This document shows, in pieces, positions 24,642-36,275 of a DNA stretch of 60,000 nucleotides. The translations under genes were made by a program, and so were the position numbers. The notes beneath the pieces were generated by a model, which made no database searches, had not been told where the DNA came from, and worked only from the letters and a program-made list of their open reading frames with translations. Origin of the DNA: Takakia lepidozioides (lineage: Eukaryota; Streptophyta; Takakiopsida; Takakiales; Takakiaceae); contig CM060734.1 in NCBI GenBank assembly GCA_030704615.1, positions 26,848,001-26,908,000 of the forward strand. The letters are read 5' to 3'. The first letter of the stretch is position 1; each line of letters opens with the position of its first letter.

Positions 24642-25990
24642 TTAAATGTGGATATGTTCTTTGTAACAACACTCAAGAATTGCCTGATCCCTTCGTCTCC
24701 AGCCTTGAACATATAGGGACATTTGATGGCAAACTAATACATGATATCTTGAGCTAGGCCCTGTAGCAACAACATAATAGAGTATATATGTACACCTTCT
24801 ACATGATCCGGTCAATGTACATTGTTCTCTTGGCTGGTCTACTGTAGCCAATGCCTTGTATCAGCATTAGGAAACCTGAAAATGAGAGGCTTGAGGAATT
24901 TTTTCTCTCTCTTTCTTTCCTTAAATGTTGCTAAGATCTTTATAGACAGCATTCAAGAATTGCCTGATCCCGTTATTCCGTTCAGATTTTTTTTGTCTAG
25001 AACGGAACGGGGAATTGGATAACGGGGATGACTCACTAGGATGACTCATTAGGGTTCACCCTAGAGGTCTTATCCTAAAGCTGCTGCCCTATATGGTTAG
25101 TATGCTTGGCCACTCTTCTCATTTGGAAGAGGAGCAGGCAAGAGTTGAAGGATCTGACTACACTATGTCTACAAGCAAGGTATCCATTCAGACTCCTTCA
25201 ACACTGTGATGGGCTGCTTAGGATGGCAACACAAAGAGAGTTGACACTATGAGGAACTTACATGGACTTGACTAAGCTCTACTCTGAATCTAGGAATACT
25301 TTTGCAAAACCAAGGGCTTCTATATGTCCCCTTGCTTAAGTACTTGGCTCTAGTGACACCTTCATTTTGGGAATGGGTGCTTACAGACATGAGACCACCC
25401 CCCCTCAGCTGGAGCATGGGCTGAAATAGGTGTACTGAGTTCTGTACCTATGTTGAATGGCTGAAAGGACCTCTCTTACCTCTCCTCTCTTGCTAGTATG
25501 ACCTGTTGCAGGGATGACATTGATAACAAATGTGAAGGGATTTAAGCCTGGGGTTCCACAGGGATCACTAACCTGTTGGTTGGTTGGTTGGCTGTGATGG
25601 ATCCAGGTGATGCCACTTCACCTTCTTTTGTTGCAGGAAATGCTACTAAGGGCAAGAGACTAAGGGAGTGAGGCTTTGAGCTCTCTCAAACCTCAAATCT
25701 GTTTGTATGTGTTGCTTATGTACACATACTACTGCTGTTTTTGCTCTGTTTGGTTTGATGGATCTACCTACATGGAAAGGAGTTGCGTTACCTGGTGTGC
25801 ATTTGATTGCCACTTTGTACACCTAAAAACAGGTTTTCCAGCAAGGATATGTAAAGGAGGTATGGAGGCAGATCTGGGTAGAGACAATTTGATGGTGCCT
25901 AGAATTAGGCTGTATGATGTCGTTAAAAAGAGGCGAACACAGCACATTGTGCTTAGTGTTTCCTTGTCTAGCTTTGACATGCTATGTGAA

Positions 25991-26017
25991 TCTCTCTCTC
26001 TCTCTCTCTCTCTCTCT
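25991..26017. repeat. (TC)n microsatellite
   Basis: An uninterrupted TC run of about 13 units. Confidence 0.98.
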
Positions 26018-27261
26018 ATTTTGAAGTCTAGTGTGGATTGAGTCCCTAAGCCCTCAGAGCCTCCTGCTGATGTAACATTTATCGTCCTTCTGTTTCTTTC
26101 ACATACACACAAACATAGAAAGCCACAATATACAGCCGTCAATGGTGCAGAAGTGGTTGAGATGATCCATTTTCAAGTAGCAAATACCACAGACTTGATT
26201 GCATGGATATGAATCAACTCGAATCAAAATTCGTTGACCTCTATTTGCCAAGTTTTCTTCCCAAAATGTTTATGGAAATAGGTGTTACATCGATAGGCCA
26301 ATTCTGTGTGGCAAACCAGCCTGCTACATTTAGCAAAGGGAGAGTTGCAGGGTATAGATGAGCTGCCTTTGTAGGAGGCATCTGGTCAATTTAATCTTGA
26401 GGGTGTCCACAAATGAGGCATTGCACCACTTGAGAGATCCAAGTGAGTTAGTTCTTGAAGCAGATTACCACAAGTCAATTACCTCTTTTAGCGATAAGTG
26501 TGTGTTGCATGAGCAAGCGGTTAATTTTGGATGGTTGCCTTTCGTCTTATGGATCATGGATTGCCAAATCTGACTTTGTAAGGTTGTCAACATTGTCCAC
26601 TCCCAGATTCAATAACTTATATTGGGGTTTATGGTCTTTCTACCTCAGTCTTAGCTGATGTCTGGATCTCCACTTAGTTGGTAAAATCACTTGCCATCCA
26701 ATCTGACCAACTGAGTCATGTGGCCAAAAGAACGATTTATGTCCTAGATGTTAAAGGGATTGGAAAGCAAAAATTATAAACGCCAGTGTATCCAGATGAT
26801 GGATAGTTTCTGATGTCAGAGAAAGCCCTGGGATGTGCCTCCCTCCAATCTGACAAAGAGATTTGGGTCCAAGGCCCAAATCTGTGAGAGACATATGTGT
26901 TCCTGGCCTTGCACAATTTATTAGTGTAACACTGAAAGCCAGAATCTGTTCAAGTGTTTCTGACAGCTCACCCTTCTCTGAGATTAAAAGCTTTCTCAGC
27001 ACCATCAACAACCCTCTCAAGCCAAGAATCAAGCGGTTCCTAACTGTCGATCCACTCAAAGAATTCGAATTCATCAAAATGTAGCTTTTGTTTGTGGACG
27101 TCGTTCTCATCATAGCTATAGCCTGTGACAAAGGCAAGATTATGCTATGTTACTTATGCTTGCTGATCTGCAGTAAAGGCAATGCTTGCACATACTTATT
27201 ACAAATCTGATTCCTTGCTCACTGACACTGTCTCATCTGACTTTGTGCAATATCTACTTAG

Positions 27262-27970
27262 CTCAAAGTGGTAATTGATGATAGTAGTGATGATGAGGGT
27301 TCCAGCACGGAGGCACATGGGCGGGCTATTGTTGATGTGCTAGGTAGGGAACGCCGCAATGAAGTTTTGGCAGCTATTCATATGGTGCGCTTAGACGTTA
27401 GCCTTACCGTCCGGGAGGTATTCGACCTTGTCCATCTTTTAAGGATGCCTTTGGAGTTATCTGAATCAAAGTGTCAGGTATCGGGCCAGTGCACCAGTCA
27501 TTGCCCGGGTGCTGATAGCCTTACAAGACCTGTTACCTGCCGAGGATGATGTGAGGGCCTCTGCAGCAACCACGTTGGGCATTGTTTCTCAGGTTTGGAG
27601 CCTCATTCGTTCATCGTGGGTGTGATTTCGAGTCCCCCAGTCACAAGATTTACAACCCAGGTCTGGTTGGTTAGCATCTCAATCTCTCCTCAACCTTAGG
27701 AAGGTACTACTTAGAGTCATGGCTGAGAATGAAACGATAATAGGGTCAGGCAGTACCCCTGAATGGTAGTCAGAAGTAACTCTGCTGTTTTGATGCTTCA
27801 AAATGGTTGTGCATGGCAGGTCCCTATTCCAGGAAGTGCCGGCAAAGCCATAGGCAGGTTGATGGTGTTCCAGCTGAAAGAGAGTCCTTCCCCTCCATCA
27901 CTTGGAGAGTTGCTGCCAGTGCTAAGCTCTCTCTGTCGAGTGATGATTCGAGTGACATGCTCCAAGTAGT
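27262..27970 (+). pseudogene. GCN1/ILITHYIA-like HEAT-repeat gene fragment
   Basis: GCN1 is a large ribosome-associated HEAT-repeat protein that activates the GCN2 kinase in amino-acid starvation. Three pieces are visible. 27262-27477 encodes SSDDEGSSTEAHGRAIVDVL and RRNEVLAAIHMVRLDVSLTV, very like the conserved GCN1 core. 27478-27592 encodes LIALQDLLPAEDDVRASAAT, then TTLGIVSQ, a later HEAT repeat. 27815-27960 encodes AGKAIGRLMVFQL and LGELLPVLSSL, then DDSSD, another HEAT repeat. Intact GCN1 has several hundred residues between the first piece and the others. The pieces lie much closer together here and change frame, so I take this as a partial, internally deleted copy rather than a working gene. 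Assignment is from memory of the family. Confidence 0.65.
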
Positions 27971-28520
27971 GTCAAGGCAATGGTCAAGGTAATAATCATC
28001 GATGGAGCATGCATAGAGTAGCACTTGAGAAATAGAGCGGCATAGAGGGTAATGGGGTAACCTAGATGAGCTGAAATAATGTACATTGCAATGAGTATTT
28101 GACTTGCCAAAGTCATCATGAAGTAATCAACTTTTTTAATATTTTTTCTACCTACATGTATAGTCAACCCTCTATAAATGTCACTCTGGGGGGGGGGGGC
28201 AAAAATAAAAGAACTAATAGAGAGGGTTAGCAGTTAAAACAATAAATTAAACTAATTTAGAAAAATCTTAAATTAGAACCTCAATGGGTTGCAGGCTACT
28301 TATTATCCAGAGGAGAGTTTACTGAGAATGTTTTCTAAATTTCTATTATCTCGTAACATGTTATCACTTACCATGTATTTTTGTACGGAGCAAGATTTCC
28401 TTAACACTTATCCAGGGAACATTTAGAGAAGGTTGACTTATATCACTCTCTCTTCTTACTTGACTGAATTCATCACATTATTTGTGTAAATGGGAGGGAT
28501 TCCCAACAGAAGATAACACA
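27971..28520. other. Unassigned AT-rich spacer
   Basis: No gene seen. Contains a run of about 11 G near 28188 and AT-rich sequence. The LINE remnant begins after it. Confidence 0.5.
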
Positions 28521-30646
28521 TGGCAAATTGAAGACGACCTCTTGGATCACATGACGACTGCGACCCGGTTCATAACCGCACTCTCCTCATCAGATTCCAC
28601 AAAACCACAAACACCACCTATCTAAGGCACACCCACCAACATCATGTCTCGCAAACCCGCCCACTGACACCCGCTACATCAGCCAACCACTAGCCACTCC
28701 TAATATACAAATACACATCACCGAATGCAACCCAGACAAAGATATTATGCCCGGTCACCCATTAATATGCCCCAGCATCTCATAATCCAACATTTACACA
28801 ATCAACGGTAGTTTTGCCGGATCCATTCCCAATGTCGGCTTGCCTGGCTTTGGTATAAATATTCCACCTCTGACACACAGAATAGCCATCTACAGCCTCC
28901 AAAACAAGACTTTGCCACAGAGGTCAGTTGGCTTCTTAACCGATATCTTGGCGATACCCCCACTAATAAGCCCCGTAATCTCAACAAACTGGCGGGAGCC
29001 TACTCCCATAGTACCCTCCCCCCAGACATCCTCAAACTCCTCATCGCCTCATTTCAATTGACTCACTCATATTACTCCAGCCCACTAACCTGCCCCATGA
29101 AGCTCTCCACATACATCAGCCCACATCCACGTGACCATATATTCGGTGCTTTAGGAACCGCTACCCAACACACATGGACAGAAGGAGGCCTCGCTCACCC
29201 GCCCGCAGGGCAACTTGCACACGAGGCCCTTCAATGGGCCCGCCAGGCTACACACTCATCCCCTTCCGCCTCAACCATCCTCATCCTAACTCAACAAAAA
29301 ATGCCTAACCATCACCACCCCCTTTTACAACTCCCTCCTGACGTTTCTCCTTTGGTGGCTATTGAACCCAAACAACTTCGATATATACGCAACCCGCCCT
29401 TCCCTAAATACCTACGGCACGAAGAACCCACTCTAACCCTAATCTTGTTAGTCCACAACGCTTCCCACACCCATATACCTATAGACTTCTCTACCCACCT
29501 TAAACTGTTACTGTCCGACACTCACAACATGGCTATCACATCCTTTCCAACGCCACCTTTACACGCCCCATCTCGATCCCCCTACAGACAAAAAACAAAC
29601 AAAACATGGATTCCGACCCCTCCCCGCCCCATCCCGTCACTCAATATCACACATGTTAGAGCACCTCCAATTCATCTAGGCCCCACCTCTTTAAAAATAC
29701 CCCTCAGCACATGCACATTACACAGATGGCTCCCAAGCTGGCTCTTGCGTCGGATATGGAGTCTACCACGCGGCCACTAACACTGGTACAGCCCACCGAC
29801 TTCCGGGCCCCGCAACCATACTACGTGCCGAACTTATGGCCATCTACGAAGCCCTCTCCCAGCTACACGCATTCCCCTCACCATACTACATTTTTACAGA
29901 CAGCTTAACTTCGCTCTTTCTCTTGCGAAACCACATAGCCAGCTTATCCTCCCACCATCACCACCCAGATCGTAATCTTATCTCAGTAATCATCACTTTA
30001 GCCATCTCAATCAACCAACCCATTCAATTTCTTAAAGTACGCTCACATACTGGAATCAACGGGAACGAGGAGGCTGACCTCCTTGCCCAACTAGGGGCTT
30101 CCAAACCCCTAGTAGAACCCTTCATAGACCTCATCCACACTGCACATACACACCCTTTCTGGCTAATACATCCAATTCCAAGCCCCCCCGAACCTAAACC
30201 TATTCGTAACCTTCGCTCTACTCTCTCTAAAGAAGCCAACAAACAAGCCGCTACATCTCTCAGTCACACCAAACAACATATCCAAAAATGGACACACTCC
30301 ATAGTACTCCATCATAAACTGTCCAACCACTTCTGGCACACTAAAGCTGCTTCCAACGCACAAATCAAACAAACACTTAAGTTTAGATTCGCCCAGTATA
30401 TGGGGGGCCAGCATAAGCATACCTTCTGGCCAACCATTTTTACATCCCCACACTGCCCCCTCTGCTCTCATATACATGCAGTACCTGACACTTGGCCACA
30501 TATCCTCAGTAAATGCCCCCACCCAGTCTTGCATAGCCTTCGTATCGCCAGGCACAATCAAGCTGTATGGCACATCCACAAACTATTACAACGATATAAA
30601 GAAACCAGATGGTTCCCACTCATCAATGTTGGCACTTACCAAGGTA
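28521..30646 (+). pseudogene. LINE remnant 2: C-terminal part with RNase H
   Basis: Same C-rich composition and codon style as remnant 1. It begins in the post-RT region (DLLDHMTTATRFITALSSSD) with several stops, then becomes mostly open. RNase H is recognisable: YTDGSQ (first D, about 29717), ILRAELMAIYEAL (E), YYIFTDSLTSLF (D) and VRSHTGINGNEEAD (H and D), around 29700-30090. A zinc-knuckle-like CPLC..H..C segment follows (about 30462-30520). The frame breaks at the junction with family X sequence at 30647-30651. With remnant 1 it would make one LINE ORF2 split by ~8.8 kb, lacking the middle piece that is found inverted at 20808-21140. Confidence 0.8.
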
Positions 30647-30650
30647 GATG

Positions 30651-31990
30651 TCAAGTTATTTTACCACTAGTGTGAAACTAGCTAGGAAATAGTTAGCTTT
30701 CACATATTGACATTTGGGATTGGCCAAAGTGTCAATCCAGGGGTCAAGGCAGATTTAGGCCCTGGAGTGGTTATCTTCACGGCAAGCACGGGAGGCTCAT
30801 CTTTCCCGAATTGAGCCTCACCGCGCCTAGCTATGGCGCCGTAGTGTGGATTCCCCATGGCGTGGGGTGCACTTGGCTTGACTTGACTTGTATTTGAGTG
30901 ATGAGGTTATATATGCATGAGTTTATGCTTCAGCTTTGTGAGCTCGCATGAGCTTGTGCTTGTATTCTTCTTCTTTATCACTCGAGAAAGATGAGCTCGT
31001 ATCTGTGAGTGCCAGATACGAGTTAGTTGTAGCACTTGTGGTTTTTGCTTGAGAATGAGAGAAACCAGGTTGTTCTGCAAGGAGCACCGTGGAGCTCTTG
31101 GTTGTTAGAAGCGGAGGCGATGTGGGTTTTGAGGTGGTAGACCTTGGCATTCGATCTTCAGCTTCAGAGATGAAAGCACCAAGGTAATTCCAGAGCACCT
31201 TGATGGTTTCAGATTGTGTACATGCATGAGCAAGCACGATTGGGAAGAGGACCAGTCAAGAGCAGGTTATAGTGGCTTTGGTGGTAAAGCTGAGAACTGG
31301 ACTTGGGAATGCGAGCTTTCATTGTGTGAATGATTGCAAGACCAAGCGAAAGGACTGATTTGGCTTGGGGCAAATCAGTGCACTTTGTGGAGTATGTTGA
31401 GATTGGGTTTCAATCTCGAGCTTCAGCATTGAGAGGTCTCTTGTCATGGCAAGAGCAGGGCTGGAACAGGAGTTAAGAGGTGCGGCAAGGCCATGGAATA
31501 TGCACCTAGGGTTTCAGAGCTTGGAAGAAGAGCTCTTGTACCACAAGAGGAGTGTCTTGTGGCTGGAAATGTAAGCCTAAGGGTTTCAGGAGCTTGGCAA
31601 AGGTTGTGGAGTGCTTAGTTTTGTCTTAGAGAGCATCAAGGAACCAAAGAGCCAAGATAGGGGGCTGATACCTCTTGTGTGAAGAGGTTGCATGTGTGGA
31701 ATGTATTCAGCTCATTGAAGCTTCCATCTTCAAGCTTGGAGGGCAAGCAAGGAAGAGGGAAGGGCTGACTTCCCTTATGTGAGGGCAATGCATGTGTGGA
31801 GCATGCTTTCAGCCTATTGAAGGCTTGTACTTTCAGGTTTGGGAGTGCAAGAAAGGAAGGAAGGGGCTGGTTTCTCTGTAGGCATGTGTGGAGCATGCTT
31901 TCAGCCCGCTAAAGCTTGTATTTTCAGGTTTGTGGGTGTAAAAAATGAAGCAAAGGAGCTGATTCTCTTATGGTGAGAGTGGGGCATGTG
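30651..31990 (-). repeat. Family X terminal repeat (inverted copy, long)
   Basis: Starts TGTCAAGTTATTTTACC right where the LINE stops. The first ~430 bases match the reverse complement of 11542-11961, including the CTCGTATCTG hairpin. The rest (31240-31990) is a repetitive stretch with GGAGCATGCTTTCAGCC segments, similar in reverse complement to 38300-39700. No gene supported inside. It joins the broken RT of the minus-strand gypsy copy at about 31990. Confidence 0.75.
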
Positions 31991-31994
31991 TGGA

Positions 31995-32645
31995 AGAACT
32001 TGCACTTCTCAGGGTGCAATTTCAACCCATGCGCTCTCAAGCGCTCAAACACCATCTGAAGGTGTCTCTCGTGCTCTTCAATCGTAGCACTAAAGATGAT
32101 GATGTCATCAATGTAGCACCAGGCGAAGTCTAGCCCCGCAAGAATCCTATCCATGACCCTCTGAAACTCTGCAGGAGCATTCTTCAACCCAAACGGTAGG
32201 AACCGCCATTGGTACAAGCAATCCTTCCCATGTTGGTCAATCCCTCAGAATGCCATCTTTTGCTAGTCAGCCTCTTTGATTGGCAACTGGTGGTAACCGG
32301 ATCGCAAGTCCAATGTGCTAAACACCTTTGCATGCCCAATGGCATCAAAGATCTCATCTGGAGTTGGCATGGCATATCTATTGGACTTAGTCTGACGGTT
32401 CACAGGACGGTAGTCCCCACACATCCTCCTTTCTGATTGCCATAGATATCCTTCCTAGCTGGCATCACCGTTGCCAATGCATACTCCCCGCCTGACAACT
32501 CCACCAATCCAGTCCGTGACTTAGTCCGTGACTGGATCAAAGACCTCTCCATATCACTATACCTGTAGGGCCTTCGAAAAATTGGCGTGTTACTTGCCAA
32601 ATCAATATGAATCTCCTGGCCCTTCAAACTCCCCAAATCCTTCAA
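31995..32645 (-). pseudogene. Ty3/gypsy reverse transcriptase (copy 2, truncated)
   Basis: Spread over three frames: 32400-32645 (KDLGSLKGQEIHIDLASN, then SDMERSLIQ), 32184-32375, and 31924-32217 (WRFLPFGLKNAPAEFQRVMD, then CYIDDIIIF). The YIDD catalytic box is intact, unlike copy 1. Sequence homology to RT ends at about 31995 and is replaced by family X-type sequence, so the thumb and everything downstream are missing. Confidence 0.88.
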
Positions 32646-33038
32646 ACCGAAGGCAAAGCAATTTCTATAAGCCCTTAGAAATCGCTGGATCCTCCGCCTC
32701 TCTCCTCCGGTGACTGTAGGTCCATCATCTGGTTCCCAGTTGTCTTCAGTGACTACAACCTTGGGTACACCAGGCTTGGAGGTAGGAGACGCATCCTTTG
32801 GTTGCTAGATAGCAGCATCTTGGGCCTTGTCCACCCACCCTGACTGTGGCGTAGCCTCCACTTGCTCCGCCATAGCCACCTTGAGAACATCCTCTAGGGA
32901 AGAAACATCTTCAACCTCTTCAAAAACCTTAGCCACCTTGGCCTCCAATTGATCCTCAGTGTATGGCTCTCCCCACTCCTCATACTGCTGCTTGAGAGAT
33001 CCAATGACTCTCTCTTTGCGCATCTCATCCTACATCTG
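32646..33038 (-). pseudogene. Linker between methyltransferase and RT (copy 2)
   Basis: An acidic, unconserved-looking segment (EEWGEPYTEDQLEAKVAKVF, EEVEDVSSLEDVLKVAM) followed by VTEDNWEPDD and the VTGGERRR block. Copy 1 has the counterpart from about 12380, including an in-frame TAG at the same place (12467 in copy 1, complement of 32805-32807 here). Function unknown. Confidence 0.6.
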
Positions 33039-34180
33039 TCATGGGTGTTTGCCCCCCATGATCCTGTGCTCGCCCCCACTCACTGCCTCCACCATCCCGG
33101 TTGGTAAAGAGGGTGCAATATCCAATGGAAGTGCGGAAGTAGCCACCAATGCTTGCAATCTCCGTTGCTCAGCTATACACAAGCCAATGACCCATGTCAA
33201 GCAATTGAGATCCATTGCCTGACCCAACACCTAACGTCGTGATGCCTCTGACAAAGCTGGCACAGCTGTAGTGCCCGTGGCAAATCCCATTGCCCGCTCT
33301 TGCTCATCCGCATTGGGCTCCACCAATTGCTGTAGCACACTGTCCCAAATCAACCCAAGACCATTGTCTCGAAAAGCATGAGACGAGGGAAAGCTCATGA
33401 GCATAGGCAAGGCTGCACGTGGCTGCCCCACTCGATTGACCACCGCTAAAGGTGGACGATCATCATGTTGCACTCTCTGTGGTTGCCTCTTTTGGTCCAA
33501 AATGCCCTCAACCGTGAGGTTGGGTGGCCGTTGAATGGAATCATAGGCTCTCTTGAGCAACTCTGGTGGTGCAAGATTGGTCCACCACAACCTAGGCCTA
33601 TGTGCCCGTGAACCCACTGCAGCTGCATCCAACAATACAGCTGGTCCAATCCATGACCGGATCTGATGCACACTGGCCATAACCCTAGCCCGAGAATCCC
33701 CCATGAGAGGATCATTCTCCAGGATGTAAGCTAGATGTTGCACTTGCCTCACCTGCAAGTCATGCAACACTCTCAACATCTCCCAAAACAAATGCGATCA
33801 TGCATCATGCAAGCCATTCCCATGACCTGCGGGAGAGTGTCATTGGCAAGGCCATCCAGCTATCACCAAGTCAATGGCACCATGCCGGTCCAGATCATCC
33901 GCCCCCAGCAAGGTAATGTCTGCTGGCAAGGCCTTTTGGTACCCTTGAATTGTTGAGAGAGACAACAACTCAGGATACTGATGTGTGAGCAAGGCAACAT
34001 GGCGTATGGAAACACGCCAAATAATCTCATCCTTCTCCACATACAAGTACTTGCGTACTTTGATTCCTGCTTGCAACACTCCTGCAAGCCGAGTGCTCAT
34101 GCCTCCAAACATGTCTAGCAAACAAATCCCTGAGTCAGGTGGTTGCCAGGTAATGGGCACTGTGTCCAAAGGAGCTAACT
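33039..34180 (-). pseudogene. DNMT3-like cytosine-C5 methyltransferase domain inside the gypsy polyprotein
   Basis: C5-methyltransferases transfer a methyl group from S-adenosylmethionine to cytosine. The motifs occur in order on the minus strand. Motif I is LLDMFGGMSTRLAGVL (about 34130). A second-strand acidic residue follows in YLYVEKDE. Motif IV is LVIAGWPCQ with the catalytic cysteine (about 33845), followed after a TGA by HSPAGHGNG. A motif VI-like ENDP comes next, then motif VIII SRAHRPRLWWTNL (about 33600). A C-terminal block ERAMGFATG and LGQAMDLN resembles the end of DNMT3 proteins. Stops lie at 33839, about 33796 and about 33228. At the last of these, CAG would restore the frame. 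It sits between protease and RT, so it is part of the element and not a host gene. Retrotransposon DNMTs are known from charophytes and dinoflagellates. Confidence 0.88.
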
Positions 34181-34264
34181 GAGGAGGTCCAGGTGATGTC
34201 ACTGAACTCCCCTCACTCACCAATGGATAGGCCTCCTTCCATGCTTGGTGCACACACTCGCCTG

Positions 34265-34860
34265 CTACTCGATGCAAATTCCCAACTGTACCCCACAGTG
34301 GAATATGAACAGGCACATGAGGAAGCAAATCAGCCTTGTATGCCAATTGTTTGTCCTCATCAGGTGTTGGCCTATCATCTGCATGACTATTGCCCTCCAA
34401 GAGGTCACCACCCCAAGCCACCACTCTTGAGAATGCAGCCAATGTGGCATCATGTTCCTATGATCCACCGCTACATTCCCAATAAACCGCATTGGGAGCA
34501 GTGCACATCGACCATCCCCTGACTGCCATTCCAGCCTGTAAGATGTCGTTTCCTCCCAAAAGTCCAAAGTAAAGCCCATAGGGTACAACACAGCCCCACC
34601 AACAAGCACATCATAGGACATCACATCCGTAACAATGGCTTTAGCTCTCATGACTGAGCTGTCCGTAGGATGATCCGGCTGCAATCGAATGAAGAGCTCA
34701 TGGCGTGTAATCCCTTGCCCCTTCTCTGAACCACCCAAGGATGTTTGAATTTGGAAAGGGCAAGGCTCCAAATCCGCCTCTGTAAGGCCTAAGCCTGCAA
34801 TTGCTGCTCTCCCCAACATCAATGGTTGTGCTCCCGAGTCCAACTAGACCCGCAGTGGCC
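34265..34860 (-). pseudogene. Retroviral-type aspartic protease (copy 2)
   Basis: The protease would cut the gag-pol polyprotein. The active-site triad is in LDSGAQPLMLG (DSG), and the downstream block YDVLVGGAVLYPMGFTLDFW is the conserved second half. An open frame of 192 codons covers most of it. A frameshift near 34430 separates it from the methyltransferase frame. Confidence 0.82.
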
Positions 34861-34899
34861 TATATCTCCTCCCGGTTGGGCCACCCAATTGAAACACTC

Positions 34900-35949
34900 C
34901 ATCCTGATTGTCCACCAGGACTACCCAGGAGTCACCATGCTGCGCTCAATGGCTGGCCTAGCTGGCAACTCCTGCAACCTTGCAGCTGCCGCTTGCCATG
35001 GCGCAGCCGTGGTTGACTTCACTATCGAATCCAAAGCATCCAGAGACTGTACCTTATCTGCTATCTCCGCAGACAGTGCCGATGCATCACCTCTCTCACA
35101 GAGTCTAGTTGCTAGTCTGAACACAATAGCTGGCCGAATCCCCAGCATTGCAATGGTCATTGCAGAAAACAATGGAGCTTGACAAACCGCCATAGCCGCC
35201 CCCAACAATGTACTGGCTGCACCTTGCTTTGCAGCACCACCCATTGACATTTCCCGAGCCATACCAACTCTCCCCAATGGTATTCGTGGCTCTACCTCTG
35301 ACACACTTGGGCGAGCGGGTGCCATTGATGGCGTAGGTGGCACTGTCTCAGCCAATGTAAAGGACTGTGGAAGTCTTATCTGACGACTCGCTTCCCCCCT
35401 TTGTGGATCAAAATCCACATCCGCTCCTCTTGGCTCAGGAGCACGCGTTGCTGCTCGAGTGACAGCAGCAGCAGAGTCCAATACATGTAATGGCCCTGCA
35501 AGTGCGACTCCACACATGAAACCCATACCAATCTGGTCTTCCCTAGGCATAGGAGGTTGTGCAGGTGGGGCTTGAACCTCAAGCCTTGGAGCTGGCGCAA
35601 CATGAGTAGTGGCCATGGCAGCAAGATGTTGCTCTAGCTGGGCAAGTCTATCCACCATGCCTTGGTCATGACCTTGACCCTGACCCTGTGCTCCTTGGTT
35701 TTGGTTACAACCTCCACCCCGACCTCTGCCTCCTCTACCTTCCGGGACTACATTGCCTCGTCCTCGGCCACCATTGCTCCCTTGGAACTGGCCTGGCCGT
35801 AGCTCAGGATGCAAGCCATAACAATGGGCCTCCTCATCCCCATACTTTCCACAATGCCCCACTGTAGTTGTGTAGGCTGTGCCTGTGCCGACCCTTTGCC
35901 TCTCTCCGGGCAATCCTTCTTGACATGGGGTCCTCCACAATCCCAACAA
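34900..35949 (-). pseudogene. Gag-to-protease linker (copy 2)
   Basis: A long open frame rich in Gly, Arg, Gln, Ala and Pro (RGRGNVVPEGRGGRGRGGG, QGQGQGHDQGMVDRLAQLEQ). It follows the zinc knuckle in another frame and precedes the protease. Such RG-rich stretches often bind RNA. No named domain is seen. Confidence 0.6.
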
Positions 35950-36275
35950 GTCACACCCGACTGTTGTTGGCCTAAGAATGAAGGAAGAGACCTCTGCATC
36001 TGAGATCCTCTCTGTCCTTCCCTCGGCTTCACCTGAGCCTCCTTGTTGCCTTGAACATGTTGGGATAGTGGTTGTTGTTGGCTAGGAGCCCCACTTTGTT
36101 GTGTCTCCTTGCCAAACCCTACCATGACCACTCGCTCCTCCACCATATTGAGCTCTATCCGCTCTGCCAGCAAAAACACATTTGCTAAGGTGGGTTGGTC
36201 CACTTGTAGGAGAGTTGCATCCCGCACCCTTCTCCTCAGCTCCTTGTCCAGGATCCCATACCAGAACTGGACTGC
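35748..36275 (-). pseudogene. Gag C-terminus with CCHC zinc knuckle (copy 2)
   Basis: Continues the gag domain (LANVFLLAERIELNMVEERV), then a Gln-rich stretch, then CWDCGGPHVKKDC, a zinc knuckle of the CCHC type with one residue fewer than usual between the second Cys and the His. It would package element RNA. It is separated from the upstream gag part by a TAG at about 36276-36278, where CAG would restore the frame. Confidence 0.8.

Larger units (their letters stand above)
24241..27261. other. Unassigned, possibly intronic DNA with microsatellites
   Basis: No gene recognised. A short acidic open frame at 24251-24396 (MAGESTDESSEPYNDELEAE) is followed by GTACGG and could be an exon, but nothing confirms it. 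A ~55-bp piece with ACTCAAGAATTGCCTGATCCC occurs at 24665-24692 and, slightly changed, at 24948-24974, each preceded by a CT-rich run. Confidence 0.4.

Noticed and set aside
29312-30579. Minus-strand frames opposite the LINE RNase H
   Set aside because: Shadows of the plus-strand LINE remnant.
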